This document shows positions 1 to 7,076 of a DNA stretch of 7,976 nucleotides, one piece after another. Position 1 is the first letter of the stretch. Each line of letters starts with the position of its first letter. The notes under the pieces are model-generated. The model was not told where the DNA came from and did no database searches. It saw nothing but the letters and a program-made list of their open reading frames with translations. The stretch is from Thiotrichaceae bacterium (GTDB lineage: Bacteria; Pseudomonadota; Gammaproteobacteria; Thiotrichales; Thiotrichaceae). The stretch spans positions 1-7,976 of the forward strand of contig JALWYT010000065.1 of the NCBI GenBank assembly GCA_026992705.1, in the 5' to 3' direction. The position numbers were made by a program, and so were the translations under genes.

Positions 1-303
1 TATTAAATTAGCATGATCAATAAAAATACTTAGGCTTCGTGTGAGCGTTTCAGTAAATAGTGTCCAGCCTAATATGCCTGCCATTAAATACAGTGCATAA
101 GCATATTCATGATCAATACTAGCTAGCTTTGCCGCTAATACTTTAGAAAGAACCAGGGCATATACTGCGACCATCGCCAATGGATTAAGCAATAGCCAGG
201 CTCCACCTAGCTTACTGCGGATAAATCTATTTCTTATGTTTGTATATATAGAATGGCTAATAAATGTGCGAAATCGCCAAAGCTCTTGGAATTGACCTAG
301 CAT
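1..303 (-). CDS. wzm: ABC-2 type polysaccharide export permease (Wzm-like), N-terminal part only
   Basis: This is the first 101 codons of a permease whose 3' part lies beyond the left edge; the reading frame is open to base 1. I translated it from the minus strand with ATG at 303-301. The residues around 7-14 (ELWRFRTF), then RNRFIRSKLGGAWLLLNPLA (about 24-43), are the hallmark start of Wzm/RfbA/KpsM-type permeases: an amphipathic interfacial helix, then the first membrane helix (about 35-57). A second membrane helix lies near 68-86. Wzm works with the ATPase Wzt to move undecaprenyl-diphosphate-linked O-polysaccharide across the inner membrane; full length is usually about 260 residues. The start is fixed from above because the rmd stop is in the same frame only three codons upstream. 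No clear Shine-Dalgarno sequence is visible, so translation is probably coupled to rmd, 9 bp upstream. wzt would be expected next, outside the window. Confidence 0.85.
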   Translation of the reverse strand, partial: MLGQFQELWRFRTFISHSIYTNIRNRFIRSKLGGAWLLLNPLAMVAVYALVLSKVLAAKLASIDHEYAYALYLMAGILGWTLFTETLTRSLSIFIDHANLI

Positions 304-312
304 AAAAGTGTG

Positions 313-1146
313 TTATTGACTCATCCAATCCAGTGTTTGAAAAAAATCATCGGGTTGTAGAGCAGGAAATTCACTACGCAAGCGTTCACTGTTTCCTTGT
401 TGCTCTAATATGTCATTTTCCCTAACAAATCTTGGATTAATAATATAGTCTGGCTTATGCTGATATCTTGTTTCAAGATATTCCAAAATTTCAGTCAAAG
501 CATATTTCTTACCAGAACATAGGTTATACACGCCTGTTGCATTCGGTGTACAAAGTAAGGCAGCATAGATTTTCACAATCCAGCGAACATCTGAAAAATC
601 CCTAGCAATTTGCATATTACCTAATTCAAGTTGTTTTTTTCGTTGTTGAAAATGCCAAATAAGCTTTGGTATCAGAAAGTTTTTTGCCTGCTTTCTACCG
701 GTATAATTAAAGGGGCGTGTGATAATGATATTTAAATTGTGTTGATAGTTTTTAGAAATAAACTCCATTGCAAGTTTAGACATACCATAATGATTTATTG
801 GAGCAGGACAATCATCTTCTTTAGGGTTAGCATTCTTTCCATATATAGCTGAACTACTTGCTAGGATGATACGCTTAATGCTTTTATTTTCTGCTGCTAA
901 TTCTAATAATTGCTCAACAGCCAGTGTATTTACTTGATACACATCTACATTGTTCCCATCAGGTACAAAACTGATTCCTGCTAAATGAATAATTGCATCG
1001 GGACATAATTGCTCAAGTTGGGCTTGGATATTGGATTTATCAAGTAGGTTGCCTTTAAATTTATCAACATGTATCCCTTGGTTTTGTAGTTCAGGCAGTA
1101 AATATTGCCCTGTGAAACCGTTGCTACCTGTAACAAGAACTCTCAT
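313..1146 (-). CDS. rmd: GDP-4-keto-6-deoxy-D-mannose reductase (GDP-D-rhamnose synthase)
   Basis: This is a 277-residue extended short-chain dehydrogenase/reductase. Its N-terminal Rossmann motif is GSNGFTG (7-13), the conserved HLAG lies at 54-57, and the catalytic Tyr-X3-Lys pair is Y120/K124 in HYGMSK. RPFNYTG (144-150) and RDFSDVR (182-188) are typical of the Rmd branch and bind the GDP-sugar. Rmd reduces the 4-keto group of GDP-4-keto-6-deoxy-D-mannose with NAD(P)H to give GDP-D-rhamnose in the cytoplasm. The length suits Rmd better than GDP-fucose synthase Fcl, which is about 320 residues and also epimerises. It starts 2 bp after the gmd stop, without a visible Shine-Dalgarno sequence, which suggests translational coupling. 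The pairing with gmd upstream and wzm downstream matches D-rhamnose O-antigen loci. A related 4-keto reductase making GDP-6-deoxy-D-talose cannot be excluded from sequence alone. Confidence 0.88.
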   Translation of the reverse strand: MRVLVTGSNGFTGQYLLPELQNQGIHVDKFKGNLLDKSNIQAQLEQLCPDAIIHLAGISFVPDGNNVDVYQVNTLAVEQLLELAAENKSIKRIILASSSAIYGKNANPKEDDCPAPINHYGMSKLAMEFISKNYQHNLNIIITRPFNYTGRKQAKNFLIPKLIWHFQQRKKQLELGNMQIARDFSDVRWIVKIYAALLCTPNATGVYNLCSGKKYALTEILEYLETRYQHKPDYIINPRFVRENDILEQQGNSERLRSEFPALQPDDFFQTLDWMSQ

Positions 1147-1148
1147 TA

Positions 1149-2192
1149 TTAAAATGCATGTGTATTATGAGTATTACGCTTAATATCTGCATCAACCATC
1201 ATTTGGCAAAGTGCTTCCAGCGTGGTTTTAGGCTCCCAAGCAAGCTCCTTTTTTGACTTTTCAGGGTTGCCAATTAATAGGTCAATTTCAGCAGGACGGT
1301 AAAATTTAGGGTTAACTTTTACGAGTATTTTTCCATTGTCTGAATTAATACCAATTTCATTTTCTTTTCTTCCTTCCCATTGAAGATTAATAGATACGGC
1401 TTTAAATGCCATATTGACAAAATCCCTGACCGTTTCTGTTCGCCCTGTTGCTAAAACATAGTTATCAGGTGTGTCTGCTTGTAGCATTTTCCACATGCCT
1501 TCCACGTATTCCTTAGCATAGCCCCAGTCACGTTTTGCATCTAAGTTACCTAATTCAAGAACATCTTGCTTGCCTAAGTGTATCTTAGCAACAGCATCTG
1601 TAATTTTTCGTGTTACAAACTCTTTACCTCTCAAGGGTGATTCGTGGTTAAACAGTATTCCACTGGTTGCGAAGATATCATATGATTCTCTGTAGTTAAT
1701 AGTCATCCAATGAGCATAAAGCTTTGCTGCACCATAAGGACTGCGAGGGTAGAATGGCGTATTCTCTGTTTGTGGAATTTCTTGTACTTTACCAAACATT
1801 TCTGATGTTGAGGCTTGATAAAACTTGACTTTTGGATTGACGATTCGAATTGCCTCCAGTAAATTCACTGGTCCAATTCCCGTTATTTCTGCCGTTGTTA
1901 TTGGTTGTTCAAAGGAAACCGCCACAAAGCTTTGTGCTGCAAGGTTATAAATTTCATCCGCTTGGGTTGCCTGTAATAAACGTATACTTGCTGTTGCATC
2001 AGTTAAATCATACTCAATTAAATGAAAATCAGGGTGTTGACTGATGCTTAATTCTTCAATTCGCCAAAAATTTACAGAGCTTGTACGCCGATACGTTCCA
2101 TAGACAATGTAACCTTTTTGTAATAATAATTCTGCTAAGTAGGCACCGTCTTGCCCTGTAATTCCTGTAATAATTGCTGTCTTTTTAGTCAT
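1149..2192 (-). CDS. gmd: GDP-mannose 4,6-dehydratase
   Basis: This 347-residue extended short-chain dehydrogenase converts GDP-D-mannose to GDP-4-keto-6-deoxy-D-mannose using tightly bound NADP. Visible motifs are GITGQDGAYL (10-19, dinucleotide binding), the RRTSS segment at 35-39 that contacts the NADP phosphate in this family, NLAAQSFV (83-90), STSEMFG (128-134) with catalytic Thr129 and Glu131, and the YGAAK motif with Y153/K157. FNHESPLRG (181-189) and RDWGYAKEYV (221-230) are Gmd signatures. The length lies between the short Pseudomonas type and the roughly 370-residue E. coli enzyme, so the gene looks complete. It is the first gene of gmd-rmd-wzm. A GAGGG Shine-Dalgarno-like sequence lies only 3 nt before the ATG, which is closer than usual; no alternative Met lies near it. 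The product is the branch point for D-rhamnose, L-fucose, colitose or perosamine, and the adjacent rmd selects D-rhamnose. Confidence 0.95.
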   Translation of the reverse strand: MTKKTAIITGITGQDGAYLAELLLQKGYIVYGTYRRTSSVNFWRIEELSISQHPDFHLIEYDLTDATASIRLLQATQADEIYNLAAQSFVAVSFEQPITTAEITGIGPVNLLEAIRIVNPKVKFYQASTSEMFGKVQEIPQTENTPFYPRSPYGAAKLYAHWMTINYRESYDIFATSGILFNHESPLRGKEFVTRKITDAVAKIHLGKQDVLELGNLDAKRDWGYAKEYVEGMWKMLQADTPDNYVLATGRTETVRDFVNMAFKAVSINLQWEGRKENEIGINSDNGKILVKVNPKFYRPAEIDLLIGNPEKSKKELAWEPKTTLEALCQMMVDADIKRNTHNTHAF

Positions 2193-2439
2193 ACGCCCTC
2201 AACTATGGCTTGATATAAACGGTGTTATTATGTTGATAACCCTAAATTCATGCCACAAAATTATAATAACGGTGAGGATTCTTCTATTATTGCTAGAAAA
2301 AATCAAGCCTTAAATACTATTCTTAGATTGAAATAATGAAGTAAAAAAATAGACATCAATAATCTTTAACTTGAAGTAACTGATAAAAACAGTGAAAGTA
2401 TTGTCCTAAATGAAGAGTATCTTTAGAGATAGGCAATAT
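2193..2439 (-). promoter_or_regulatory. Intergenic region with candidate promoter of the gmd-rmd-wzm operon
   Basis: This 247-bp AT-rich gap has no gene. On the minus strand a perfect TATAAT -10 lies at 2265-2260, which would start transcription near 2253 with a leader of about 60 nt to gmd. I found no good -35 at 16-18 nt upstream. The -10 is overlapped by one arm of an 8-bp inverted repeat (GTTATTAT at 2224-2231, ATAATAAC at 2263-2270), a possible operator but also plausible by chance in such AT-rich DNA. No strong rho-independent terminator follows the barrel gene. The best short stem is TATCT/AGATA near 2416-2429, without a T-run. Read-through from the signalling cassette into gmd is therefore possible. 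Confidence 0.35.
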
Positions 2440-3672
2440 TTACCAACGATGCCCTATACCCATGCTGACATAATCTCCCCATGGGGTATCGAATAAAAGG
2501 ATTTCATTATCCGTTAATTTACTTCTTACATAAGAAAGGTCAAGCCAAGTATTTTTGTCTAAGCTTAACTCTAAATGAGCTGCCATTTTTTCTTTTGTTT
2601 GATCACGCTTTGTTGAGCCAAATAATGCAGGGCTGTAAGGAAGCTCATCCTGATAAGTAATATGTGATAGCTGTGTTTCGAGCTTCAAATTTGGTTTAAT
2701 ACGATATTGCGTAGAAATATTAATAGTTTTGCTTAACCGGTTCCCACCTGCACGTTCACCAGCATGCACATCGTCTTTAAGTAGTTCAGCAGAAATATTT
2801 AATAGCATGTTTGTTGATAATTTCTGCTGATAAGACAAGCCCATTTCTGTTGCTAGTGCTGTATAATGACCTTGTGATACTTGTTGACTATTTTGTAAGC
2901 CTGCTGTCCATATGAGCATCGTATCATTTTTATTATAAATCGGTACTTGTAAACTTGCATTCAAACTTTTCCCCCATTGCTCTCCTTGTAACCAAATACC
3001 TTCCATGAAGACATTATACTTAATAGGAATTTTAGGTATTTTGGCATTAATACCTACCTTGAATGTATCAAAATTATATTCTTTATGTGTATCATATAAT
3101 TGCTTTCTGACATCAGCATATATGTTCAAATGAGTGGATAATTCTCTGTAGTGAGATAATCTTAACACTTGAAAGGAATCAGAAAGTGGGCGATTTTCTT
3201 CCCCTACTTGTAGATCAATCTTCCCAGAACCAAATAAATTATTCACACTAATTTGACTATGGTTAATACCATTATTTATGTTATCGGCATATCCCATCCC
3301 TAAACGAACAAATATTTTACTCTTTTTATCCACAATGGTTATTTTTTTAGGTTTAGCTACTATCTGTTTTTTGCTTTTTGAGCTATTTTTAATTTCGATG
3401 TTAGAATAAGGTATATAACATTTTCCTGAGTTAAACGTTTTAATGAGTGCATTTAAGTAATGTTGTTGATCTTTTAATTCAATATTAACGGCTAATAAAG
3501 ATGATATTTCCTTTGTTATTTTATTTAACTTTTTTTTATCTTTTTCTGCACAAGCAATGACTGCACTATCTAATAAACGACCGATATTAATGGTTTTTGC
3601 TTGTGGCAATAAGGGTACCAGTAGTATAGCCATGATAAGCAGTAAACTGCATTTTTTGCTGAATTTTGTCAT
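2440..3672 (-). CDS. Outer-membrane beta-barrel protein of unrecognised family, with short helical periplasmic domain
   Basis: This is a 410-residue exported protein that I cannot name. A signal peptide is clear: KFSKK, a hydrophobic core at 9-22, and probable cleavage after Ala25 (LPQA|KT). Residues about 28-87 look alpha-helical and carry two cysteines (C41, C85) that could form a disulfide. A Lys/Ser-rich linker follows (94-118). From about 119 to the end the chain alternates polar and hydrophobic residues in short strands with aromatic girdles, starting at FVRLGMGYADNINNG and ending in YVSMGIGHRW. A final aromatic residue on a terminal strand is the usual BAM recognition signal. The roughly 290-residue barrel would fit about 12-14 strands. 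The GYADN-type first strand resembles the barrels of Slam-like (surface lipoprotein assembly modifier) proteins, but the TPR domain usual there is absent. It follows the cyclase gene by 47 bp. Its role as outer-membrane partner of the cassette is inference. Confidence 0.75.
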   Translation of the reverse strand: MTKFSKKCSLLLIMAILLVPLLPQAKTINIGRLLDSAVIACAEKDKKKLNKITKEISSLLAVNIELKDQQHYLNALIKTFNSGKCYIPYSNIEIKNSSKSKKQIVAKPKKITIVDKKSKIFVRLGMGYADNINNGINHSQISVNNLFGSGKIDLQVGEENRPLSDSFQVLRLSHYRELSTHLNIYADVRKQLYDTHKEYNFDTFKVGINAKIPKIPIKYNVFMEGIWLQGEQWGKSLNASLQVPIYNKNDTMLIWTAGLQNSQQVSQGHYTALATEMGLSYQQKLSTNMLLNISAELLKDDVHAGERAGGNRLSKTINISTQYRIKPNLKLETQLSHITYQDELPYSPALFGSTKRDQTKEKMAAHLELSLDKNTWLDLSYVRSKLTDNEILLFDTPWGDYVSMGIGHRW

Positions 3673-3673
3673 C

Positions 3674-3686
3674 TGAAAACATTATA
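3674..3686 (-). promoter_or_regulatory. Extended -10 promoter element just upstream of the barrel gene
   Basis: On the minus strand, TGGTATAAT matches the extended -10 consensus TGnTATAAT, with the hexamer at 3686-3681. No TTGACA-like -35 lies at 16-18 nt; ATGACA sits at a 21-nt spacing, which is too far. Transcription would start near 3674, leaving only about 2 nt before the ATG at 3672, so the message would be nearly leaderless. The barrel gene also lacks a visible Shine-Dalgarno sequence, which fits. A chance match in AT-rich DNA is possible. Confidence 0.35.
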
Positions 3687-3719
3687 CCAATACTAAACTT
3701 AAGCTGCTGTCATTTTATT

Positions 3720-5627
3720 TTATACAGACAACACATAAACACCCAGTTCTTGCTTTCTCCCTCTTAATAAGATTTTTGAATATTCTTTTAAAGGATAGTT
3801 TTTTTTAAGTAGAATATAAGTATCCTCACTAACTAGTAAGTACTGCTTTAAACCTTTAGCTTTTTCTTGTAAGCGGGCGGATACATTGACAGCATCTCCA
3901 ATAGCCGTATAAGCTTTTCTTAACTTTGTCCCCAAATTCCCCACTACAACGTCTCCCGTGTGAATACCAATACGAATTGTAATTATTTCTCCCTGTAATA
4001 AAGCTGAAGTTTTATTATATGCCTGTACTGCTTCAATCATATTTAACCCTGCTTGTACCGCTAGATCAGCATGGTCTTTCTGTGAAAGTGGTGCATTCCA
4101 AAAAGCCATTACAGCATCCCCCATATATTTATCCAATGTACCACGCTGTTCATGAACAACATAAGTAAGACACTCTAGAATTTCTTGGGTTAATGCTGTT
4201 ATCGACTCAGGTGTTGAACTCTCTGCTCGTTGAGTAAAATCAGCAATATCTGCGAACAAAATTGTTAACTGTTGTCGCTTAGGTTGTAATACATCCCTCG
4301 AGCCATTTTTTACAATTGAATCAAAAACAGTTGGAGGAAGATAGCCACTAAACAATGCTTTTAGGTAACGACTATCACGCTGCACTAATGACCATTCTAC
4401 TGGAATTTGTAATATTGTAAAAAGTATATATGCAAATATTGGTAACACAGGTAGCCACCATTGCCAATATAACCAAAGTACATAGCCTAGCATCAACCAG
4501 AATACAGAAAATAAAATGACACTGAGAACAATACTGAACACTGAAAAACGTTTAATAAGAAAAATATAAAGAATCAATAAGCTGATCAGTGCCCAAGCCC
4601 AAGCCAAAAATTCTAGCTGTTCCCTCGGTGTTACTTGACTATCTGATAGCATCCACTCAAGCATCTGTGCATGTACTGTAATACCTGCAACATTTACAGA
4701 CTGCGGGGTGCTGTGTTGATCCCCTAGTGTTGTAGCAGAACTTCCGACTATAACAATTTGATTCTGTAATAAAGAGGGAGGTACCTTATGATTAAAAATA
4801 TCATTAACTGGAATAGCGGTAAAATTCTCCAATGGTATGATATAAGGAACCTTCCAATATCCATCTTTATCTAAAGCTAAAATACTTTTATCACCTAAGT
4901 TTTGGGATATGCTAATTTTATTATAGCGAATAAGTGAAGTGTCTATCCTTCTTAGTACGGGTTTATTATCATGCATTAAACAGCGAAGAATTTCTAAGCT
5001 AAGTATTGGGTATGCTTTCTGTCCCCACTCAATAAAAAGAGGAATACGGCTAACACCATCAAAATCCTTCTTTGGTGTAATATGTCCTATACAAGGAGCA
5101 GTTGCTAATACAGCGTTATTCGCAATATAGCCTATTGCTTTTGGAAGCTTAACATCTTGGGGAATAGCTACGCCCCCTCCTAAGTAACCAGAACGTACAG
5201 CAGAACCTTGACCTGGCAGAGCAAATGCTTGTGAAAAAATAATAGGGTACTGCTTAGCTAATTGGAGTAATTGGATGTCCCCCTGATCTTTTGAGTCCTC
5301 AGTAAACCATATATCAAAAGCAACAGCTGCTGCTTTATAGTCAGATAATAATATTCGAGCAAGTTCAGCTATTTTCTCTCTTGACCATGGCCATTGTCCC
5401 TGCTGGCGTAAACTATTTTCATCAATATCAACAATAACAGTTTGTGATTTATTAGAGCTATAAAGTAAAGCAGTACGCTGATAAAAATTCCATACTCTAT
5501 TTTCAACATAATCATAAACAGGCGAGAAAAAGCCAGCGTATAATGAAAAAAGACACAGTATAATAGCAACAAAAATAAATAAGCGGGATAAAAATACATA
5601 CTCGCTAAACGAGATAAAAGACCTCAT
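3720..5627 (-). CDS. CHASE2-domain transmembrane class III adenylate cyclase
   Basis: This 635-residue inner-membrane receptor cyclase is predicted to make cAMP from ATP. Membrane helix 1 (about 10-32) is followed by a periplasmic CHASE2 sensor domain (about 35-325). CHASE2 signatures are VIVDIDENSL (64-73), QWPWSR (78-83), DGVSRIPLF (190-198) and IVIVGSSA...LGDQHSTP (291-308). Three more membrane helices (about 339-357, 361-382, 384-407) lead to a cytoplasmic cyclase domain (about 450-635). Metal-binding Asp460 (FADI) and Asp504 (YMGDAV) are present, as are the adenine-specifying pair Lys500 and Thr574, and transition-state Asn581 and Arg585 in GDAVNVSARL. Thr in place of the mammalian Asp is usual in bacterial adenylate cyclases, so guanylate specificity is unlikely. 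It lies 53 bp after the FecR gene and 47 bp before the barrel gene. No strong Shine-Dalgarno sequence precedes the ATG. The CHASE2 ligand is unknown. Confidence 0.93.
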   Translation of the reverse strand: MRSFISFSEYVFLSRLFIFVAIILCLFSLYAGFFSPVYDYVENRVWNFYQRTALLYSSNKSQTVIVDIDENSLRQQGQWPWSREKIAELARILLSDYKAAAVAFDIWFTEDSKDQGDIQLLQLAKQYPIIFSQAFALPGQGSAVRSGYLGGGVAIPQDVKLPKAIGYIANNAVLATAPCIGHITPKKDFDGVSRIPLFIEWGQKAYPILSLEILRCLMHDNKPVLRRIDTSLIRYNKISISQNLGDKSILALDKDGYWKVPYIIPLENFTAIPVNDIFNHKVPPSLLQNQIVIVGSSATTLGDQHSTPQSVNVAGITVHAQMLEWMLSDSQVTPREQLEFLAWAWALISLLILYIFLIKRFSVFSIVLSVILFSVFWLMLGYVLWLYWQWWLPVLPIFAYILFTILQIPVEWSLVQRDSRYLKALFSGYLPPTVFDSIVKNGSRDVLQPKRQQLTILFADIADFTQRAESSTPESITALTQEILECLTYVVHEQRGTLDKYMGDAVMAFWNAPLSQKDHADLAVQAGLNMIEAVQAYNKTSALLQGEIITIRIGIHTGDVVVGNLGTKLRKAYTAIGDAVNVSARLQEKAKGLKQYLLVSEDTYILLKKNYPLKEYSKILLRGRKQELGVYVLSV

Positions 5628-5680
5628 TATTAATTAATCGAAATACATTTAAAATATTGCTAAACCAATGTCGATCTATA

Positions 5681-6952
5681 TTATCTCTTTGTTGACCATT
5701 CAATTGCACCCGCTGCAGTGTAACTATCATTGATTTGGTGGAAAAAACTATAAGCAGCTTCATTGGCTTGCTCTCCTGCAACCGCACCTTTAATTTTGGT
5801 TTCTGGATTAGAGCCATCATCTGTAAAAACCCCTGTTTCATCCAAACTGCCGTTTGCTTCAACATTACTTACTAAGTCTTCTGAACGTAATGTGAAGCTT
5901 GTTGAAAATGCTTTTTCAGTAAAATCAACTATTAAGCTAGGGTCTATCACTTCTGCATTTTGGTATGTATTATTTTCTGAGTTTCTGACCACAGCTCCAT
6001 AACTTTTGGGAGTAAAATGATATAAACCGGTATTTGGCAAATTGAGAACTTCATTCTCACGTCGAATAATTGCAAAATCACCACTTTGTGATATCAATTC
6101 ATAGCCATTCGCTAGCTGCTCTTCAATCGAAGAAGTTGCATCAGAATCAGGCTTCCAACGCCCCCATGTTACAGATGATGTATGTGTTGAATCAATATTC
6201 TCTCGAGATTGAGAGTCGACAGTATTACCTTGTTCTTGGTCATTCTTACTCGAATTTGCAGGAGTAGGTGATAAATTATTTTGTTGTTCTCCTTCAATAT
6301 TATTAGATGTAGATGGTACTAAAATAGGTCTCTTTTGCCCTAATTTTAGTAATAGCATTTTCTGACGTTGTTCTGCCATTAGTACCATGACGTTATCTCC
6401 CGTACATACTGCAAATCCTTCCTTTCTACAGCTTATCCCAAAGCTAGACATAATAACCCCTCCTGATAACACATTTACTTTAGTAATCTTATTATCTGTA
6501 AACACTGTGTATTCGGTACCTCGAATTCCAATTGCTGCGATAGGTGTATTTAGGCGATAGTTATTTTTTGCTGCTTCCCCTCCTTTTCCAGTTTTACTAA
6601 ATAATTTTCCTTTTTTTAACTCCATTTTAATAATACTATTTTGAGGGTTGTGCTGATCATATTGATACTTAATAATAGAAAATACGCTGTTATTTCCAAT
6701 TTTTTCAATTGCCCCATCAACCATACGCAAACCAATTTTACCACGTGCTCCTGTGATAATCGTATCTCCTTCATAAACCCATACACCACGTTGTAATACT
6801 TTCTTTTCAGCAGCAGGGTTTATAGAATAAACACTCCCTAGAGCAAAAAGAACCTGCCCAACAAGGCGGGATTCATCAGATAATAAGTTTTTACTACAAA
6901 CTAGAACACAAACAAGTAAGATAAAAATGTTCGTGTATTTCTTAATTTTCAT
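5681..6952 (-). CDS. Exported FecR-domain protein with a beta-rich C-terminal domain
   Basis: This is a 423-residue protein with an N-terminal signal sequence (KIKK, hydrophobic 9-19). Cys15 and Cys19 lie in the hydrophobic stretch, but the residues before Cys19 (VLV) are a poor lipobox, so signal peptidase I cleavage is more likely. The FecR domain spans about 30-170: VGQVLFALGSV at 31-41, VYEGDTIITG (59-68), and the family signature TPIAAIGIRGTEYTVF (136-151). C175 and C183 may form a disulfide. A low-complexity Ser/Asn/Gln linker (about 214-260) leads to a C-terminal beta-rich domain (about 261-423) with TGLYHFTPKSYGA (308-320), a VDF strand and GAVAGEQANEAAYSFF. Classical FecR anti-sigma regulators have a cytoplasmic N-terminus beside an ECF sigma gene; this protein has neither, so it is probably wholly periplasmic or surface-exposed. 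A good AAAGGA Shine-Dalgarno sequence lies 5 nt before the ATG. Its place next to the CHASE2 cyclase suggests a partner or ligand of that sensor (inference). Confidence 0.85.
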   Translation of the reverse strand: MKIKKYTNIFILLVCVLVCSKNLLSDESRLVGQVLFALGSVYSINPAAEKKVLQRGVWVYEGDTIITGARGKIGLRMVDGAIEKIGNNSVFSIIKYQYDQHNPQNSIIKMELKKGKLFSKTGKGGEAAKNNYRLNTPIAAIGIRGTEYTVFTDNKITKVNVLSGGVIMSSFGISCRKEGFAVCTGDNVMVLMAEQRQKMLLLKLGQKRPILVPSTSNNIEGEQQNNLSPTPANSSKNDQEQGNTVDSQSRENIDSTHTSSVTWGRWKPDSDATSSIEEQLANGYELISQSGDFAIIRRENEVLNLPNTGLYHFTPKSYGAVVRNSENNTYQNAEVIDPSLIVDFTEKAFSTSFTLRSEDLVSNVEANGSLDETGVFTDDGSNPETKIKGAVAGEQANEAAYSFFHQINDSYTAAGAIEWSTKR

Positions 6953-7076
6953 AAGTATCCTTTACTACTACCTGATTCAACTAGCAGAGTAACAAAGTCT
7001 CTGCATGTGAAAAATATAAAATAGTTAATTCATAATTTAATTGCTGATAAGGTACAAATGTACTTGAAATACTAAA
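6953..7076 (-). promoter_or_regulatory. Leader of the FecR gene: candidate Crp site and short inverted repeat
   Basis: This is the 124 bp between the crp-like stop and the FecR start. At 7006-7021 the plus strand reads TGTGA-N6-TAAAA: one perfect CRP half-site, and a second half matching TCACA at 3 of 5 positions. Its centre is about 61 bp upstream of the FecR ATG. Between it and the gene, GCAGAG (6984-6989) and CTCTGC (6999-7004) form a perfect 6-bp inverted repeat with a 9-nt loop. A weak promoter may lie further upstream on the minus strand (TTGTAC, 17 nt, TATGAA, about 7061-7033). I saw no terminator after the crp-like gene, so read-through is possible. A short palindrome GTACATTTGTAC (7063-7052) follows its stop. 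Confidence 0.3.

Noticed and set aside
1850..2044. A 64-codon plus-strand frame inside gmd
   Set aside because: It is antisense to a clearly coding, well-conserved enzyme region, so it is a shadow of codon composition.
2282..2298. TTCTA / TAGAA stem next to an A/T run, considered as a terminator between the barrel gene and gmd
   Set aside because: The stem is only 5 bp and AT-rich, so it is too weak for a rho-independent terminator.
2207..2309. An 8-bp inverted repeat GGCTTGAT (2207-2214) / ATCAAGCC (2302-2309) in the gap before gmd
   Set aside because: The arms are 87 nt apart, and an 8-bp match is expected about half the time by chance in a gap of this size.
5605..5865. An 86-codon frame on the minus strand overlapping the end of the FecR gene and the start of the cyclase gene
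   Set aside because: It overlaps the conserved-looking C-terminus of the FecR protein in another frame, has no recognisable domain or ribosome site, and looks like a shadow frame.
5763..6267. Plus-strand frames of 79 and 65 codons opposite the FecR gene
   Set aside because: They are antisense to the FecR C-terminal half, with no domain, start signal or promoter seen.
6984..7004. GCAGAG-N9-CTCTGC in the FecR leader as a riboswitch or terminator
   Set aside because: A single 6-bp stem without a T-run or any recognisable aptamer core; kept only as a note in the leader feature.
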